A stretch of DNA of 64,000 nucleotides, taken from the NCBI RefSeq assembly GCF_042429435.1, contig NZ_JBHMAF010000196.1; one strand, given 5' to 3'. The notes under the pieces were generated by a model, which was given only the letters and a program-made list of their open reading frames with translations, did no database searches and was not told the DNA's origin. A program made the position numbers and the translations under genes. Source of the DNA: Ectobacillus funiculus. GTDB lineage: Bacteria > Bacillota > Bacilli > Bacillales > Bacillaceae_G. This document shows, piece by piece, positions 56,721 through 64,000 of this stretch (its first letter is position 1; each line of letters starts with the position of its first letter).

Positions 56721-58388
56721 ATGAAAGGGAAAAAGTTATTAGCTAGTATAGCTTTAACTTTGGCAGCCAGCCTCGCTTTAGCTGCATGTGGCGGAAACAA
56801 TGCAGATAAGCAGGAAACGCAGGGAGAGCTAGCTAAAAAGCAAGTGTTGAACCTGTTAGAAGCGTCTGATATTCCGTCGATGGATACTGTAAAGGCGACA
56901 GATCAAGTTTCCTTTATTGTAATGAACAATGTAATGGAAGGGCTATATCGTCTCGACAAGGATCAAAAGCCAACACCGGGTGTAGCTGAGTCATATACCA
57001 AGAGTGAAGATGGAAAGAAGTATACCTTTAAGCTTCGTAAAGATGCTAAATGGTCTAACGGTGATCCTATAACAGCAAACGATTTTGTGTTTGCCTGGAA
57101 GCGTGCGGTGAATCCGGCGACTGCTGCTGAATATGCCTATATTATGTTTGATATAAAAAATGCAAAAGCAATTAATGAGGGAAAAGCACCTGTCGATTCC
57201 TTGGGTGTCAAGGCAGTAGATGAGCATACATTTGAGGTGGAATTGGAAAATCCGATTCCTTATTTTCTGGAGTTAACTTCTTTTGCTACGTTTTACCCAC
57301 AAAACGAGAAATTTATCAAACAGCAGGGTGAGCAATTTGGCAAAAAGGCTGAAACAATTGTTTACAATGGGCCATTTGTACTAACGGATTGGAAAACAGA
57401 GCAAGGATGGACTTACAAGAAAAATGTTAATTATTGGGATAAAGACTCTGTCAAGCTCGATCAAATTAATGTTAGTGTCGTCAAAGAACAAGGAACAATG
57501 GTGAATTTGTATGAGTCTGGTCAAGTAGACCGCACAGGCTTAACAGCTGAATTTGTGGACAAGTATGCATCTAGCGATGAGTTCCACACATCGAAGGATA
57601 TGTCTATGTATTTCTTGCGGTTCAACCAAAAGCGTCTTGGGGAAAACACGCCTTTGGCTAACTTGAAGGTTCGGCAAGCGATTAGCTTAGCACAGGATAA
57701 AGAAGCATTAGCAAACGTATTGCTAAACAATGGTTCAACAGCAGCTTACTTTTTGGTTCCGGCTGAATTTGTTACAGATAAAAAGGGAAACGATTTCCGT
57801 AACATAAATGGAAATATGAATAAAACGAATGTGAAAAAAGCGAAAAAGCTTTGGGAGGAAGCAAAGAAGGAGCTTGGTACAGACAAACTTACATTGGAGT
57901 TTTTAAACTATGACAGTGATAGCTCCAAGAAGGTCGGCGAGTATTTGAAGGAGCAGTTGGAGAAGAATCTGCCGGGGTTAACGGTAAACATTAAGCCGCA
58001 GCCGTTTAAGCAAAAGCTTGATTTGGAAACAAAGGGTGACTATGATTTCTCCTTCTCTGGCTGGGGGCCGGATTATCCAGATCCAATGACATTCATCGAT
58101 TTGTTTGTAACTGGTGGAGCTCATAATCAAATGGGGTACTCGAATGCGAAATACGATGAACTTGTAGCAGCAGCTAAGGGCGAGCTTCTAACAGATACAA
58201 AGGCGCGCTGGGAGGCACTGGCGAAAGCTGAGAAATTATTATTTAAAGATGCAGCAATTTCTCCGTTATATCAAAAAGGTGTAGCTTTCGTACAGCGCCC
58301 GTATGTAAAAGGGATTGTAGAACATAATTTTGGTGGTGACTATTCTTATAAATGGGCTTATGTGTTAGAGAAAGAAGAAGCAAAGTAA
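56721..58388 (+). CDS. Oligopeptide ABC transporter substrate-binding lipoprotein (OppA-like)
   Basis: 555-residue SBP_bac_5 lipoprotein: signal peptide with lipobox LALAACGG, then VLNLLEASDIPSMDTVKATD. Peptide-binding core includes YTFKLRKDAKWSNGDPITAN DF and the C-terminal FSFSGWGPDYPDPMTFIDLF. Start at 56721 has AGGAGGG; the frame extends upstream to 56655 without one. No permease or ATPase genes accompany it, so it must use an Opp/App system elsewhere. Ligand unknown. Confidence 0.93.
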   Translation: MKGKKLLASIALTLAASLALAACGGNNADKQETQGELAKKQVLNLLEASDIPSMDTVKATDQVSFIVMNNVMEGLYRLDKDQKPTPGVAESYTKSEDGKKYTFKLRKDAKWSNGDPITANDFVFAWKRAVNPATAAEYAYIMFDIKNAKAINEGKAPVDSLGVKAVDEHTFEVELENPIPYFLELTSFATFYPQNEKFIKQQGEQFGKKAETIVYNGPFVLTDWKTEQGWTYKKNVNYWDKDSVKLDQINVSVVKEQGTMVNLYESGQVDRTGLTAEFVDKYASSDEFHTSKDMSMYFLRFNQKRLGENTPLANLKVRQAISLAQDKEALANVLLNNGSTAAYFLVPAEFVTDKKGNDFRNINGNMNKTNVKKAKKLWEEAKKELGTDKLTLEFLNYDSDSSKKVGEYLKEQLEKNLPGLTVNIKPQPFKQKLDLETKGDYDFSFSGWGPDYPDPMTFIDLFVTGGAHNQMGYSNAKYDELVAAAKGELLTDTKARWEALAKAEKLLFKDAAISPLYQKGVAFVQRPYVKGIVEHNFGGDYSYKWAYVLEKEEAK

Positions 58389-58392
58389 ACAA

Positions 58393-58432
58393 AAGGCAGA
58401 GGACAGATAGGTTGTTCTTTGCCTTTTATATT
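58393..58432 (+). terminator. Terminator of the OppA-like gene
   Basis: AAAAGGCA / TGCCTTTT with a wide, partly paired loop. Confidence 0.65.
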
Positions 58433-58529
58433 GCACTTTATCTGGTCTTCACAGCAGTGCAATGCTTTTTCTCACATTTTTTTCTTTTTAGGAATACATA
58501 TGCAGTAAACCATAGTGAGGAGACTGTAT

Positions 58530-59243
58530 ATGTACTCGTACATTGACTTACTTGCCTTAATTGGAGTAGGAAGCGCTCATCCGGGCGGGTTTGCGTTAAC
58601 GAAGTATTTATTGCAGAATATTCCCGTTCACTCTACAGCTTGTGTATTAGATGCTGGCTGCGGAACGGGACGCACAGCCGCGTATATTGCCAAAACATAC
58701 GGCTGCTCTGTTACAGGAATCGATAGCCACCCCATAATGCTGCAAAAAGCTGAGAAGCGTATGAATAAAGAAGGTGTTACTGTAAAGCTTGTGCATGGAA
58801 GCGTAGAGGAGATGCCTTTTGCATCCCAATCTTTTTCACATGTAATGTCTGAATCAGTCATTGCTTTTACAAATATCAATAAAACGCTTAGAGAGCTGCG
58901 CCGCGTTCTTCAGCCTGAAGGTACTGCGGTGTTGCTGGAAATGACAGTAGAACGACCATTATCCACGCAGGAGAAAGAGGATATTGCCTCCTTATACGGC
59001 ACAAAAGAAATTTTAACGGAGGAAGAATGGATGAAGAAGCTGCAGGAGGCGGGATTCTCGCATGCAGAAATAATGGGAGGCGGAACTATAAATCAGCAAA
59101 TGCATTTGTATGCAGACCTGCCTGACTGGGATTTATCGCCGAAAATCGAGCCAAGTGTATACACAGTATGGGCTCAGCATGAAGCGATTATTAGAACGTA
59201 CGGTCATCTGCTTGGGCATCGTGTATTTCTATGTAAACCTTAG
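58530..59243 (+). CDS. SAM-dependent class I methyltransferase
   Basis: 237-residue methyltransferase. Motif I VLDAGCGTGRTAAYIA, motif post-I VTGIDSHP, then SVEEMPFASQSFSHVMSESV; YSYIDLLALIGVGSAHPGGF at the N-terminus. Substrate unknown; resembles the UbiE/COQ5-type Methyltransf_11 group. Start at 58530 with GTGAGGAG; the TTG/ATG at 58515 is inside the ribosome site. Confidence 0.88.
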   Translation: MYSYIDLLALIGVGSAHPGGFALTKYLLQNIPVHSTACVLDAGCGTGRTAAYIAKTYGCSVTGIDSHPIMLQKAEKRMNKEGVTVKLVHGSVEEMPFASQSFSHVMSESVIAFTNINKTLRELRRVLQPEGTAVLLEMTVERPLSTQEKEDIASLYGTKEILTEEEWMKKLQEAGFSHAEIMGGGTINQQMHLYADLPDWDLSPKIEPSVYTVWAQHEAIIRTYGHLLGHRVFLCKP

Positions 59244-59298
59244 ATTGTTCTTTTGCATTGCTTTGGCTCTTTTTTGTCAGTCTGTCTGTATTTCCCAT

Positions 59299-59328
59299 AA
59301 AGAGGGCAGACTGCGCCTGCCCTTTTGC
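59299..59328. terminator. Hairpin between convergent genes
   Basis: AGGGCAG / CTGCCCT plus TTTTG on the plus strand; serves the methyltransferase and possibly the minus-strand gene. Confidence 0.7.
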
Positions 59329-59631
59329 CTAGAAGAAAAATAACGCAGCAAGAGCGATGCCGATAATAAAGCCAAACGCAAATTCGATGACAGCACCTGC
59401 ACCGTAGTAAGAGTCATATTCATAGTCATAGCCGTAATCGCGGCCGAAATCGTCATAGCCGTTGTAGCCGAAGCCGAGATCGAATGCGCGCGAGTCCATT
59501 GGCTCAAGCCATACACTTTCATCAGTGACGTCTACAACTCGCCCTAGATGGACTTGACCATTAATATCGTGGATGCGGACAACCTTGCCGTGGTATTGGC
59601 AGCATAAGCTATAGCATTGCTTAGGATTCAT
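59329..59631 (-). CDS. Gly/Tyr/Asp-rich small protein with C-terminal membrane segment (100 aa)
   Basis: N-terminal part (CYSLCCQYHGKVVRIHDING) resembles a small SH3-like barrel; a central GFGYNGYDDFGRDYGYDYEY stretch is low-complexity; a C-terminal helix (AFGFIIGIALAALFFF) should insert in membrane. I recognise no named family; Tyr/Gly-rich proteins like this are often spore-coat or surface associated, which is speculation. AAGGGGGGA upstream. Confidence 0.7.
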   Translation of the reverse strand: MNPKQCYSLCCQYHGKVVRIHDINGQVHLGRVVDVTDESVWLEPMDSRAFDLGFGYNGYDDFGRDYGYDYEYDSYYGAGAVIEFAFGFIIGIALAALFFF

Positions 59632-59827
59632 GAAGATCCCCCCTTTTCGTAACAGTATATGAACTTGTACAAGCTTTGCCTGTGCGACTTCACTAGTAAG
59701 AAGCTGCCGAACTAGAAAAGAAAGTTTTCTCCTCTCTTTCAGGCGTGGCGATTCTTTGTTCAGACGAATATCTTCTAGAAAACAGGAAAACCTACCGTTA
59801 GAAGAAAAAGGGTAGGAGGAGTTTACA

Positions 59828-60163
59828 GTGAATGGGTCTGATGTATTTCAAGTATATGAAGTTCCATGGAACGATTTTACCGATGCGCTGCGCAGCGAAA
59901 TGAAGGAGCAGATTGGCGCTGACATTGTTGACCGGATTGTTTGCGATTTAGAAGACGGCTTTGAAGTATACACATATATTCAGGGGGATTTGGATTTTGA
60001 TTTGAAAGATGCATTAGAGCGAAAGTATGGCACAGATGCCGCACTTCCAAATGTGTTAACCATTATGCTGTTATCGGAGATTTACAACACACCAGAGGAG
60101 AATATTCGTCTTCATGCTGATCATAAGCAAAATCCAGTTGTAGAGGTATACGTGAAACAATAA
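59828..60163 (+). CDS. Hypothetical protein (111 aa)
   Basis: Acidic soluble protein starting MNGSDVFQVYEVPWNDFTDA, GTG start with GGAGGAG. Contains two helices and a final VVEVYVKQ strand. No family recognised. Own terminator downstream. Confidence 0.65.
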   Translation: MNGSDVFQVYEVPWNDFTDALRSEMKEQIGADIVDRIVCDLEDGFEVYTYIQGDLDFDLKDALERKYGTDAALPNVLTIMLLSEIYNTPEENIRLHADHKQNPVVEVYVKQ

Positions 60164-60192
60164 GAAGCATGAATACGGATGGGTTTGTCTAT

Positions 60193-60228
60193 GAAAGGGA
60201 CCTGATAGGGGTCACCTTTCTTTTTTGC
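60193..60228 (+). terminator. Terminator of the 111-aa gene
   Basis: GAAAGGGACC / GGTCACCTTTC then TTTTTT. Confidence 0.85.
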
Positions 60229-60229
60229 T

Positions 60230-60560
60230 CTTCAATTACGTCTAAGCAGAATGATTTTAAGTTTACATAATAAAATTATCGTATATATCATTTCCTGAAA
60301 AATACAAGCATGTATCATCAATGAGTTATGTAAATGAATTACAAGATTTAGTGTAGTAGGTGACAGCCATATCTTGATAGTTTATATAGAAAATGTACTT
60401 TCCTAAGCTTATTTATGGAGTCTCAGTATGAATTTTAACGAAAAGATCCGCTGGCTAAGCAAATTTTAGCATGATTTCTTAGAAACGATTTAGTTTTGCG
60501 GCTATGTTGGTGTATACCACAGGCTCTTTGTTCGATTTAGAATATATCAGATTATGTAAA
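60230..60560. other. Intergenic region without a supported gene
   Basis: AT-rich, stop-dense on both strands; no ORF with a ribosome site, no recognised repeat or RNA. Confidence 0.5.
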
Positions 60561-60562
60561 TA

Positions 60563-60601
60563 CAAAAGCCCTTCAGACCAGTTTAACCAGAGGGCTTTTT
60601 A
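60563..60601. terminator. Terminator of the XRE-cupin gene
   Basis: AAAGCCCT / AGGGCTTTTT with inner CTGG/CCAG-like pairs; T-run on both strands. Confidence 0.75.
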
Positions 60602-60602
60602 G

Positions 60603-60626
60603 CACTGTACGAAAGTATAGCATTTT
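60603..60626 (+). repeat. Dispersed repeat fragment R17
   Basis: CACTGTACGAAAGTATAGCA is the first 20 bp of the dispersed repeat; the rest is missing. It lies 10 bp past the end of the XRE-cupin gene. Confidence 0.7.
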
Positions 60627-60636
60627 TGAGTGTTTA

Positions 60637-61191
60637 TCATTTTGGATCCGGGTAGTACATCAGTAGAAAAAAGCTTGCTAATTTTTTTGAGGAATTTATA
60701 TACTTATGTGCAATCGTTCCTGTAAATTGCAGGCCATCTCCTGAAACCAGTTCATGTTGCTCCCCTTCAAGATCAACGGTCAGTTCCCCCTCTTTTATTA
60801 ATATGTACTCTTCTCCTAAATGTGTTTTTGAGTCATGTATGCATCCTGGCTCAAGGCTCACTATGTAAATTTCAAACTTTTTTTCTGGATCATAAGGAAA
60901 AAAAGGATAGACAATATACTGTCCTTCATTATCTGTAAGAGTTTCTAATTGTTCCATGCTTATTTTCTTTACTTGTGGCTTGTCTTCTCTCAGAAATACA
61001 GAAAAAGATACTTGAAGACCATTGGCAATTTTCCAAAGAGTTGTAACAGTTGGACTGGATTTGCCTTTTTCTATTTGTGCCAGCATAGCTTTACTAACCC
61101 CTGTTAATTCAGAAACTTGATCAAGAGTGAGATTCCTGCTTTTTCTGAGTTTGACAAGATTCTCTGAAATAATAGTTTGTATAGCGTCCAT
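60637..61191 (-). CDS. XRE-cupin transcriptional regulator
   Basis: 184-residue regulator: N-terminal Cro/CI helix-turn-helix (TLDQVSELTGVSKAMLAQIE KGKSSPTVTTLWKIA) and a C-terminal cupin barrel (SKTHLGEEYILIKEGELTVD). This architecture usually senses small metabolites. Divergent from azlCD across a 116-bp region with direct operators, so it probably represses azlCD and itself. GAGGGAGAG before the ATG. Confidence 0.92.
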   Translation of the reverse strand: MDAIQTIISENLVKLRKSRNLTLDQVSELTGVSKAMLAQIEKGKSSPTVTTLWKIANGLQVSFSVFLREDKPQVKKISMEQLETLTDNEGQYIVYPFFPYDPEKKFEIYIVSLEPGCIHDSKTHLGEEYILIKEGELTVDLEGEQHELVSGDGLQFTGTIAHKYINSSKKLASFFLLMYYPDPK

Positions 61192-61221
61192 AATGACTCT
61201 CCCTCAAATAGTATTGCTTAT

Positions 61222-61251
61222 ATGATAACATACTGTTGTCTGTTTTAACAA
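61222..61251 (-). promoter_or_regulatory. Promoter of the XRE-cupin gene
   Basis: On the minus strand TTGTTA (61246-61251), 18-bp spacer, TATCAT (61222-61227). The -35 overlaps operator unit 1. Confidence 0.55.
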
Positions 61252-61270
61252 ACTGTTGTATGTTATAACA
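61232..61270 (+). promoter_or_regulatory. Two 19-bp direct repeats, candidate operator
   Basis: ACTGTTGTNTGTTNTAACA at 61232-61250 and 61252-61270 (period 20). Each contains TGTTNTAACA, palindromic in unit 2 (TGTTATAACA). Unit 2 covers the azlC -35, unit 1 covers the XRE -35. Confidence 0.65.
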
Positions 61271-61284
61271 GACGTGTGTATAAT
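61256..61284 (+). promoter_or_regulatory. azlCD promoter
   Basis: TTGTAT (61256-61261), 17-bp spacer, TATAAT (61279-61284). Confidence 0.65.
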
Positions 61285-61307
61285 ATGATGAAAAAGGAGG
61301 AGATATA

Positions 61308-62033
61308 GTGAGTACAGAAAAAGCAATGGGCAGTGTAGAGGAGCTGAGCCCAACCTTCGTACAAGGAATGAAAGATTGTATACCGACATTGTTAGGATAT
61401 ATCAGTATAGGGCTGGCAGCTGGCGTAGTAGGTGTATCCTCTCATCTGAGCATAATAGAAGTTGCTTTATTATCAACGCTTGTTTATGCCGGGGCAGCTC
61501 AATTTATCATATGTGCTTTATTAGCGGTTCATAGTTCCATTTCAGCAATCATCGTAACAACCTTTATTGTAAATTTACGACATTTTCTTTTGAGTGCAAC
61601 TCTTGCCCCTCATTTCAAAAACTATTCTTTGGTGAAGAATGTAGGCATTGGCTTACTTGTTACAGATGAGTCATTTGGTGTTGCCTCTAATAAAATTATA
61701 AAAGGTGAACAAATTAATGCTCGTTGGATGAACGGTTTAAATGTAACGGCCTATATTTGTTGGATTATATCCTGCGTAATCGGGGCTGCCTTTGGGAATT
61801 GGATCTCTAATCCGGAAATGTTTGGCTTAGACTTTGCTTTAACGGCAATGTTTTTAGCTTTACTCATCTTACAGCTAGAGAGCGTGATATCCTCCAAATT
61901 AAAGCATTACTTATGTTTGATTATGTATATGACCATAGCTATGATCATTTTATCGTTTTTTATGCCATCTCACCTAGCCGTTATTATAGCTACCGTGATC
62001 GTAGCGACTATCGGGGTGGTGACAGAGAAATGA
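61308..62033 (+). CDS. azlC: AzlC family branched-chain amino acid exporter, large subunit
   Basis: 241-residue membrane protein, about seven helices: STLVYAGAAQFIICALLAVH and FIVNLRHFLLSATLAPHFKN are AzlC signatures. With AzlD it exports branched-chain amino acids or analogues (4-azaleucine resistance in B. subtilis). GTG start with GGAGGAG. Overlaps azlD by 4 bp (ATGA). Confidence 0.93.
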   Translation: MSTEKAMGSVEELSPTFVQGMKDCIPTLLGYISIGLAAGVVGVSSHLSIIEVALLSTLVYAGAAQFIICALLAVHSSISAIIVTTFIVNLRHFLLSATLAPHFKNYSLVKNVGIGLLVTDESFGVASNKIIKGEQINARWMNGLNVTAYICWIISCVIGAAFGNWISNPEMFGLDFALTAMFLALLILQLESVISSKLKHYLCLIMYMTIAMIILSFFMPSHLAVIIATVIVATIGVVTEK

Positions 62034-62356
62034 TCATCCATTTAACAATCATGATGGTGATACTTGGATGTGCGGTAGTAACCATTATTCCACGAATTGT
62101 TCCATTTCTAGTGGTTCGGAATATGACTTTACCCCAACCTGTGTTAAAGTGGCTGTCTTACGTACCGGTTTGTATTCTTACAGCTCTTGTAGTAGAGAAT
62201 TTTATTATTCAAACTGACCATTCTTTAAAAATTAACTGGCCGGTTATTATCGTGATCATCCCTACTCTTTTGATTGCAATCCGAACAAAAAGCTTGTCAA
62301 TTACTGTCGTTAGTGGTGTCGTTTTAATGGCTGTCTTACGATTTATTGTTTCATAG
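62030..62356 (+). CDS. azlD: AzlD family branched-chain amino acid exporter, small subunit
   Basis: 108-residue membrane partner of AzlC, four helices: MIIHLTIMMVILGCAVVTII, P..VPFLVVRNMTLPQPVLKW and VSGVVLMAVLRF. Start at 62030 overlaps azlC stop, so translation is coupled; the longer frame from 61913 lies inside azlC. Confidence 0.93.
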   Translation: MIIHLTIMMVILGCAVVTIIPRIVPFLVVRNMTLPQPVLKWLSYVPVCILTALVVENFIIQTDHSLKINWPVIIVIIPTLLIAIRTKSLSITVVSGVVLMAVLRFIVS

Positions 62357-62496
62357 CAATCATGATAGTGTATATAAGCCTCTGATGATAATTTTTTAGT
62401 TATAATATATTGATGATAGAATTTAGTGTGTAAGCTTTCCGAATTTCCAAAAAAACTAAAATAGGAATTATCATTTTCTGCTATCACTCATTATAC

Positions 62497-62630
62497 TAAA
62501 GAAAACTCGCCGATTGGCGAGCCCTGCCCCAGGGCGAAGACAGAGGCGTAGTTGCCCTTATACTTTATTCCTAAAATTTCTCGCCACGTCGAATTGGCTT
62601 CCAGCTAGAAATTTATACTTTCTCAAAGTG
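62497..62630 (-). repeat. Dispersed structured repeat, copy R18
   Basis: Full-length minus-strand copy: outer CACTTTG / TAAAGT, inner TTTCT / AGAAA, CTACGCCTCTGTCTTCGCC, CCTGGGGCAGGG, closing CTCGCC AATC GGCGAG TTTTCTTTA. About 140 bp after azlD. Confidence 0.93.
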
Positions 62631-62636
62631 GAACAT

Positions 62637-62672
62637 AAAAGCCCTTTAGGTTAACCAAAGGGTCTTTGGTAT
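62637..62672 (+). terminator. Hairpin after R18
   Basis: AAAGCCCTTTAGG / CCAAAGGGTCTTT. The 62680-62930 spacer holds no recognised feature. Confidence 0.55.
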
Positions 62673-62947
62673 TCTCCTAGATATATTAACTCCCAATAAT
62701 AAAGAATTATATCAATTTCACATGCATGGAGTATGCAGGCTGTGTTCTTTTTAGTCAATTCAATTATGGACAATAACACCAACTTCTATGAAAATATCCT
62801 AAAATAAAGACAAATAAATACGAAAAATAAGTGCATAGTATCAAACGCTATCTACTAAGAAAACTCCTCAAAACATAAGTCATATATCCACTGGGACATC
62901 ATAGATTTAAACATAGGACTATCCTATGGTAAAGGTGGCGAGCCATC

Positions 62948-64000
62948 ATGAAAAAACAGCTGATAGCCACATGCATCTTATTGTTGTTGTTTTCTCTGTT
63001 GCCCATCCAAGGATTAGCAGAGAAGGAGGGACCAAAGAAAAGAGCGGTTGCGCTTGTATATGATGATTCGGGCAGCATGAGAAACGGAAAAGATCGTTGG
63101 AAGTATGCGAGTTATGCACTGCAAAGCTTTATTGGATTGTTAGATGAGAGGGATTCTTTTTCATTCATTCCGATGAGTCGGCCTTCCCAGGAAATAACGA
63201 TGGATCTTTCAAAGGCGAAGAGGCAAGAGGAAATTGACAGCATTCGTCAATGGAATCAGTATAAAAATACACCGTTTACAGCAGTGGAAACGGCGATAGC
63301 TTCCATAAAACGACAGGTTGCAGCGGATGCAAATGGCGAATTTTGGTTGATTGTGTTAACGGATGGTGCTTTCAACGAATTGGAGTCGCCCCAAAGTGCG
63401 CAATACGATGCAAATAAAAAAAGAATTACTGACACAATGCGGTCTTTTGCGGCGTGGATGGAAGGAAAAAACGCGTCAGTCCATAGCGTTTTAATTACAA
63501 TGGACCAGGATTTAAGTGCTGAGGAGAAGGCGCAAATGGATGCCTTTCAGCAAATTTGGCAGGATACAATGAATGGGATGGTGCTTACGGCAGGGGAAGA
63601 GGATGGAATTATTAAAAGTGTTGATCAAGCAGCAGCATTGATTGCGAATCGAGATCCATTTTCCGGCGCTGAGGATTATGTTCAGGTGAAGCGGGACGGC
63701 GAAAAACTGAAGGTATCGACCCCCTTTCCGCTCAGACGGCTCACGATAGTCCAGCAGACGAACGGGCAGGGACAGCTGCCGCGTCTTGAGGAAGCAAATA
63801 CACCATCACTTCGAATCGACGGTCCGTTTCAAACGGAGACACCCGAAAATAATATGATTACCGGTTCTATCATTCATGTTGTACCGAAAACCGGAGATGT
63901 GATGAAGCCGGGCGATTATGAATTACAGTTTCAAGGAAATTTTTCCTCATCAGTGAGATGGAAGGTTCTTGCTGAACCTGCTCTTGATTATACAGTGCAT
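62948..64000 (+). CDS. VWA-domain secreted or membrane protein (N-terminal part)
   Basis: The frame stays open to the window end (351 codons). Signal peptide KKQLIATCILLLLFSLLPIQGLA, then a von Willebrand factor A domain with MIDAS DDSGSM (residues 41-46) after KRAVALVY, and a second conserved segment IVLTDGAFNE. Residues beyond 200 are beta-rich. VWA proteins of this kind mediate metal-dependent adhesion or assembly of surface complexes; partner unknown. ATG at 62948 with AAAGGTGG. Confidence 0.85.
   Translation, partial: MKKQLIATCILLLLFSLLPIQGLAEKEGPKKRAVALVYDDSGSMRNGKDRWKYASYALQSFIGLLDERDSFSFIPMSRPSQEITMDLSKAKRQEEIDSIRQWNQYKNTPFTAVETAIASIKRQVAADANGEFWLIVLTDGAFNELESPQSAQYDANKKRITDTMRSFAAWMEGKNASVHSVLITMDQDLSAEEKAQMDAFQQIWQDTMNGMVLTAGEEDGIIKSVDQAAALIANRDPFSGAEDYVQVKRDGEKLKVSTPFPLRRLTIVQQTNGQGQLPRLEEANTPSLRIDGPFQTETPENNMITGSIIHVVPKTGDVMKPGDYELQFQGNFSSSVRWKVLAEPALDYTVH

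Noticed and set aside
62930..62950. Riboswitch or attenuator before the VWA gene
   Set aside because: Only a short inverted repeat around the ribosome site (GGTGGC/GCCATC) with a loop too small to fold.

Overview
The window is chromosomal DNA from a spore-forming Bacillaceae bacterium (low-GC Gram-positive). Gene order follows the Bacillus subtilis glnRA-lexA-yneB-ynzC-tkt-sirA-yneF-ccdA-ccdC-yneK-cotM-sspP-sspO-citB-yneN-sspN-tlp-yneP-yneR-plsY-yneT-parE-parC segment. The hutPHUIG operon, sleL, an nrdDG/response regulator/htrA block and the accessory genes after parC are set into that backbone. Spore genes (sspO, sspP, sspN, tlp, cotM-like, sleL, sirA, a GerPF-like protein, sqhC) show that the organism sporulates. 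I infer a lineage near the B. cereus/Ectobacillus side of the family, without certainty. No rRNA, tRNA, CRISPR array, prophage or intact insertion sequence was seen.

Layout. 0-4.3 kb: glnR-glnA, an accessory stretch with two micro-ORFs, a small zinc-ribbon protein, a three-unit tandem RNA-hairpin array with its own promoter and terminator, a transporter remnant and a CBO0543-type membrane protein. 4.3-12.4 kb: divergent lexA/yneB-ynzC SOS locus (without yneA), tkt, sirA, yneF, ccdA, ccdC, yneK. 12.5-18.5 kb: histidine utilisation (hutP antiterminator, hutH, hutU, hutI, hutG). 18.7-31.3 kb: YitT-type membrane protein, spore genes, aconitase, a quinone-oxidoreductase-like enzyme, a thioredoxin-like lipid-anchored or membrane protein, sleL, yneP, two gene remnants, yneR, plsY. 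31.6-36.6 kb: anaerobic ribonucleotide reductase nrdD-nrdG overlapping an orphan OmpR-type regulator, then htrA behind 11-bp direct repeats, then yneT. 37.2-41.6 kb: topoisomerase IV parE-parC. 42-47.1 kb: branched-chain amino acid ABC transporter livJHMGF. 47.2-64 kb: accessory genes: GGCT-like protein, candidate sRNA, Gfo/Idh/MocA oxidoreductase with cre-like sites, ABC-F protein, squalene-hopene-type cyclase, yjlC-ndh, spore germination-like protein, OppA-type lipoprotein, methyltransferase, XRE-cupin regulator divergent from azlCD, and a VWA-domain protein cut by the window end.

The most striking feature is a dispersed family of ~100-135 bp intergenic elements. I count 15 complete or near-complete copies plus short fragments in 64 kb, lying at gene ends in both orientations. 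Each has an outer and an inner stem whose two arms change together between copies. A highly conserved 15-base segment follows, and then a hairpin with a T-rich tail that looks like an intrinsic terminator. This covariation says the element is, or was, selected as a folded RNA. Three copies are followed by a second shared motif, and several copies abut or supply stop codons of neighbouring genes. A separate 75-bp tandem array at 3.0-3.24 kb also shows a covarying hairpin and could be a multi-unit structured leader RNA.
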